Positions 12,237 to 13,536 of a stretch of 13,536 nucleotides of DNA are shown here, piece by piece (position 1 is the first letter of the stretch; every line of letters starts with the position of its first letter). The stretch lies in assembly GCA_949101405.1 (NCBI GenBank), contig CARYFM010000018.1, positions 1 to 13,536 on the forward strand. The letters are read 5' to 3'. Under the pieces are notes generated by a model. The model made no database searches and was not told the origin of the DNA. It was given only the letters and a program-made list of their open reading frames with translations. The position numbers and the translations under genes were made by a program. Source of the stretch: an uncultured Candidatus Saccharibacteria bacterium (GTDB lineage: Bacteria; Patescibacteriota; Saccharimonadia; Saccharimonadales; Saccharimonadaceae).

Positions 12237-13536
12237 ATGAAACTAAATAAAATTACCAAACGGAAGCCTTTGGGGTTGGTGTCATGTTTCGGCGTACTGG
12301 GACTGCTAACAGTTGCTTTGCTGTGTCCAGTGACCGGAAATGAAGCTGCTGCTGAGGGCGAAGTTACAGAAACTGGAACTACGCAGGCGCGCGTGTTGCT
12401 GAAACCAGTGATTTCGGTGGCGCTAGATGCGCGTGTGGATGTTGAGGTGGTACCAAAGTCGACAGGGTCTTTCGGCACGAGTTCGATGGATTTGACGGTA
12501 TCGACCAATAACAGCTCTGGGTTTGCTGTGCTGTTGAATGGTGTCGGTGGCACGAGTCTGGAAGCTACTAGTTCAACTAATACTAACGTGATTAATTCAA
12601 TTACCTCAGAGGCTAACTCTGCTGGGTTCGGTCAGAATACTTGGGGTGCTTATGTTGGAGAGACTGCTCCGAGTACATCGAGTACGTACAAGCCAGTGGC
12701 GGCGACTGCGACTGAGATGGCAAAAGTTAATACCGCTAACGCGAGTACGACTTATAAACTGGCTTTTGGTACTTTGGTGAATACTGATTTGCCAGCTGGT
12801 ACTTATAAGCGTCAAGTTTTGGTGTCAGTTGTGGCTAATCCGCTTGAGGTTGATAGCTTGTCGAACATGGTCTACATGCAAGATATGATGCCAGAGATTT
12901 GTGAGCACAGTAGTGTTGGTGAGACAGCACAGCTGATTGATAATCGTGACGGCAATAAGTATTGGGTATCTAAGTTAAAGGATAATCGTTGCTGGATGGT
13001 TCAGAATTTGGCTTTAACCTTTGGCGATCCTAACGTGAACCCGACTTATGTAAATAAGCTGACTCCAGCTGATTCAGATGTAGCTGCTAACTGGCAAATG
13101 GGCTCTGGTACTTATCCAATGAAAGATACTGAGTTTAATGTGCCAGGTGCGATAAGCAATCCTCCACAGACTGATACAAGGTCTTGGAACTTGGGTAAAT
13201 GGGTGCTTGCAACTCCATTGCTTACGACCTCTTGTGGTGACGTAACTAATATTTCAACTTGTACTAAGGTTGGCTTCGTTGATGTGTCTGATAGTTCGAA
13301 GTTTAAACCTGGATACCAGGCTAAAACTGGCAACTGGGCTGGTGCGAATGCCACTAATAATACCCTAGTAGCAGTGAATTGTACTGAATGGTCTGGGAAT
13401 GGTACGTCTAAGGTTTGTACTGCTGGTACGTATGACGAACACTATTTGATAGGGAATTACTATCAGTTTAATACCGCAACAGCTGGTTCTGGTGGTACGA
13501 TTACTAATGCTGATGCTGCTGATAGTATTTGTCCAA
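12237..13536 (+). CDS. FISUMP-type secreted protein, N-terminal part (partial)
   Basis: The frame is open from ATG 12237 to the right edge (433 codons), so the 3' end lies outside the window. It opens with a basic stretch and hydrophobic segment (MKLNKITKRK, then LGLVSCFGVLGLLTVALL), a signal peptide or membrane anchor. Next is a Ser/Thr-rich beta-sandwich region (about 50-205) of the kind that precedes FISUMP domains in Saccharibacteria. The FISUMP domain begins at about 209: SNMVYMQDMMPEIC, DNRDGNKYWVSKLKDNRCWM, VQNLAL, then YLIGNYYQFNTATAG and DSICP at the edge. Cysteines are spaced as in extracellular disulfide-bonded proteins. Family members are secreted; their function is unknown, with cell-surface adhesion a reasonable inference. 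AAGGA lies about 11 nt upstream of the start. Confidence 0.85.
   Translation, partial: MKLNKITKRKPLGLVSCFGVLGLLTVALLCPVTGNEAAAEGEVTETGTTQARVLLKPVISVALDARVDVEVVPKSTGSFGTSSMDLTVSTNNSSGFAVLLNGVGGTSLEATSSTNTNVINSITSEANSAGFGQNTWGAYVGETAPSTSSTYKPVAATATEMAKVNTANASTTYKLAFGTLVNTDLPAGTYKRQVLVSVVANPLEVDSLSNMVYMQDMMPEICEHSSVGETAQLIDNRDGNKYWVSKLKDNRCWMVQNLALTFGDPNVNPTYVNKLTPADSDVAANWQMGSGTYPMKDTEFNVPGAISNPPQTDTRSWNLGKWVLATPLLTTSCGDVTNISTCTKVGFVDVSDSSKFKPGYQAKTGNWAGANATNNTLVAVNCTEWSGNGTSKVCTAGTYDEHYLIGNYYQFNTATAGSGGTITNADAADSICP

Overview
The window looks like part of a small, compact bacterial genome of the Patescibacteria/CPR type, most probably Candidatus Saccharibacteria (TM7). This is an inference from several signs. 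There are two FISUMP-type (Fibrobacter succinogenes major paralogous domain) secreted proteins. IF-2 and ribosomal protein S1 are short. A tRNA-Ile/tRNA-Ala pair stands outside any rRNA operon. Intergenic spaces are very small, and promoters overlap the stop codons of upstream genes. The genetic code is standard: TGA serves as a stop and no gene needs UGA read as glycine.

Layout from left to right. (1) 1-322 is the C-terminal end of a FISUMP-type protein that enters from outside the window. (2) 382-1461 is a membrane-anchored NodB-family polysaccharide deacetylase. Its promoter lies at the end of the preceding gene. (3) 1510-1676 holds tRNA-Ile(GAT) and tRNA-Ala(TGC) with their own promoter and terminator. 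(4) 1802-2146 (minus) is an unrecognised small acidic protein. (5) 2147-2520 is a structured intergenic region. It contains a convincing minus-strand small-RNA unit of about 78 nt with a consensus promoter, two hairpins and a U tract, plus further inverted repeats. (6) 2640-2843 is a small basic KGG-motif protein. (7) 2925-3356 is an HExxH metallopeptidase-like protein with a C-terminal zinc ribbon. (8) 3367-7488 is a giant surface protein with a signal peptide, NPCBM module, transglutaminase-like Cys/His core, discoidin domain, two Ig-like repeats, Pro/Ser linker and C-terminal membrane anchor. (9) 7615-8676 is a four-domain ribosomal protein S1 with a strong leader hairpin. (10) 8805-9347 (minus) is a membrane-anchored DUF2726-like protein whose promoter carries a perfect dyad between the -35 and -10. 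(11) 9483-9557 (minus) is tRNA-Asn(GTT). (12) 9707-11515 is infB (IF-2). (13) 11623-12018 (minus) is a stand-alone PD-(D/E)XK nuclease resembling CdiA C-terminal toxin domains. (14) 12237 to the right edge is a second FISUMP-type secreted protein, open at the window end.

Two themes run through the window. One is translation: S1, IF-2 and three tRNAs. The other is the cell surface: the deacetylase, the giant modular surface protein and two FISUMP proteins, which would suit a small epibiotic cell interacting with a host. The candidates most worth following are the minus-strand small RNA at 2231-2308, the coupled 19/56 change in tRNA-Ala, the orphan CdiA-C-like nuclease and the giant transglutaminase-like surface protein.
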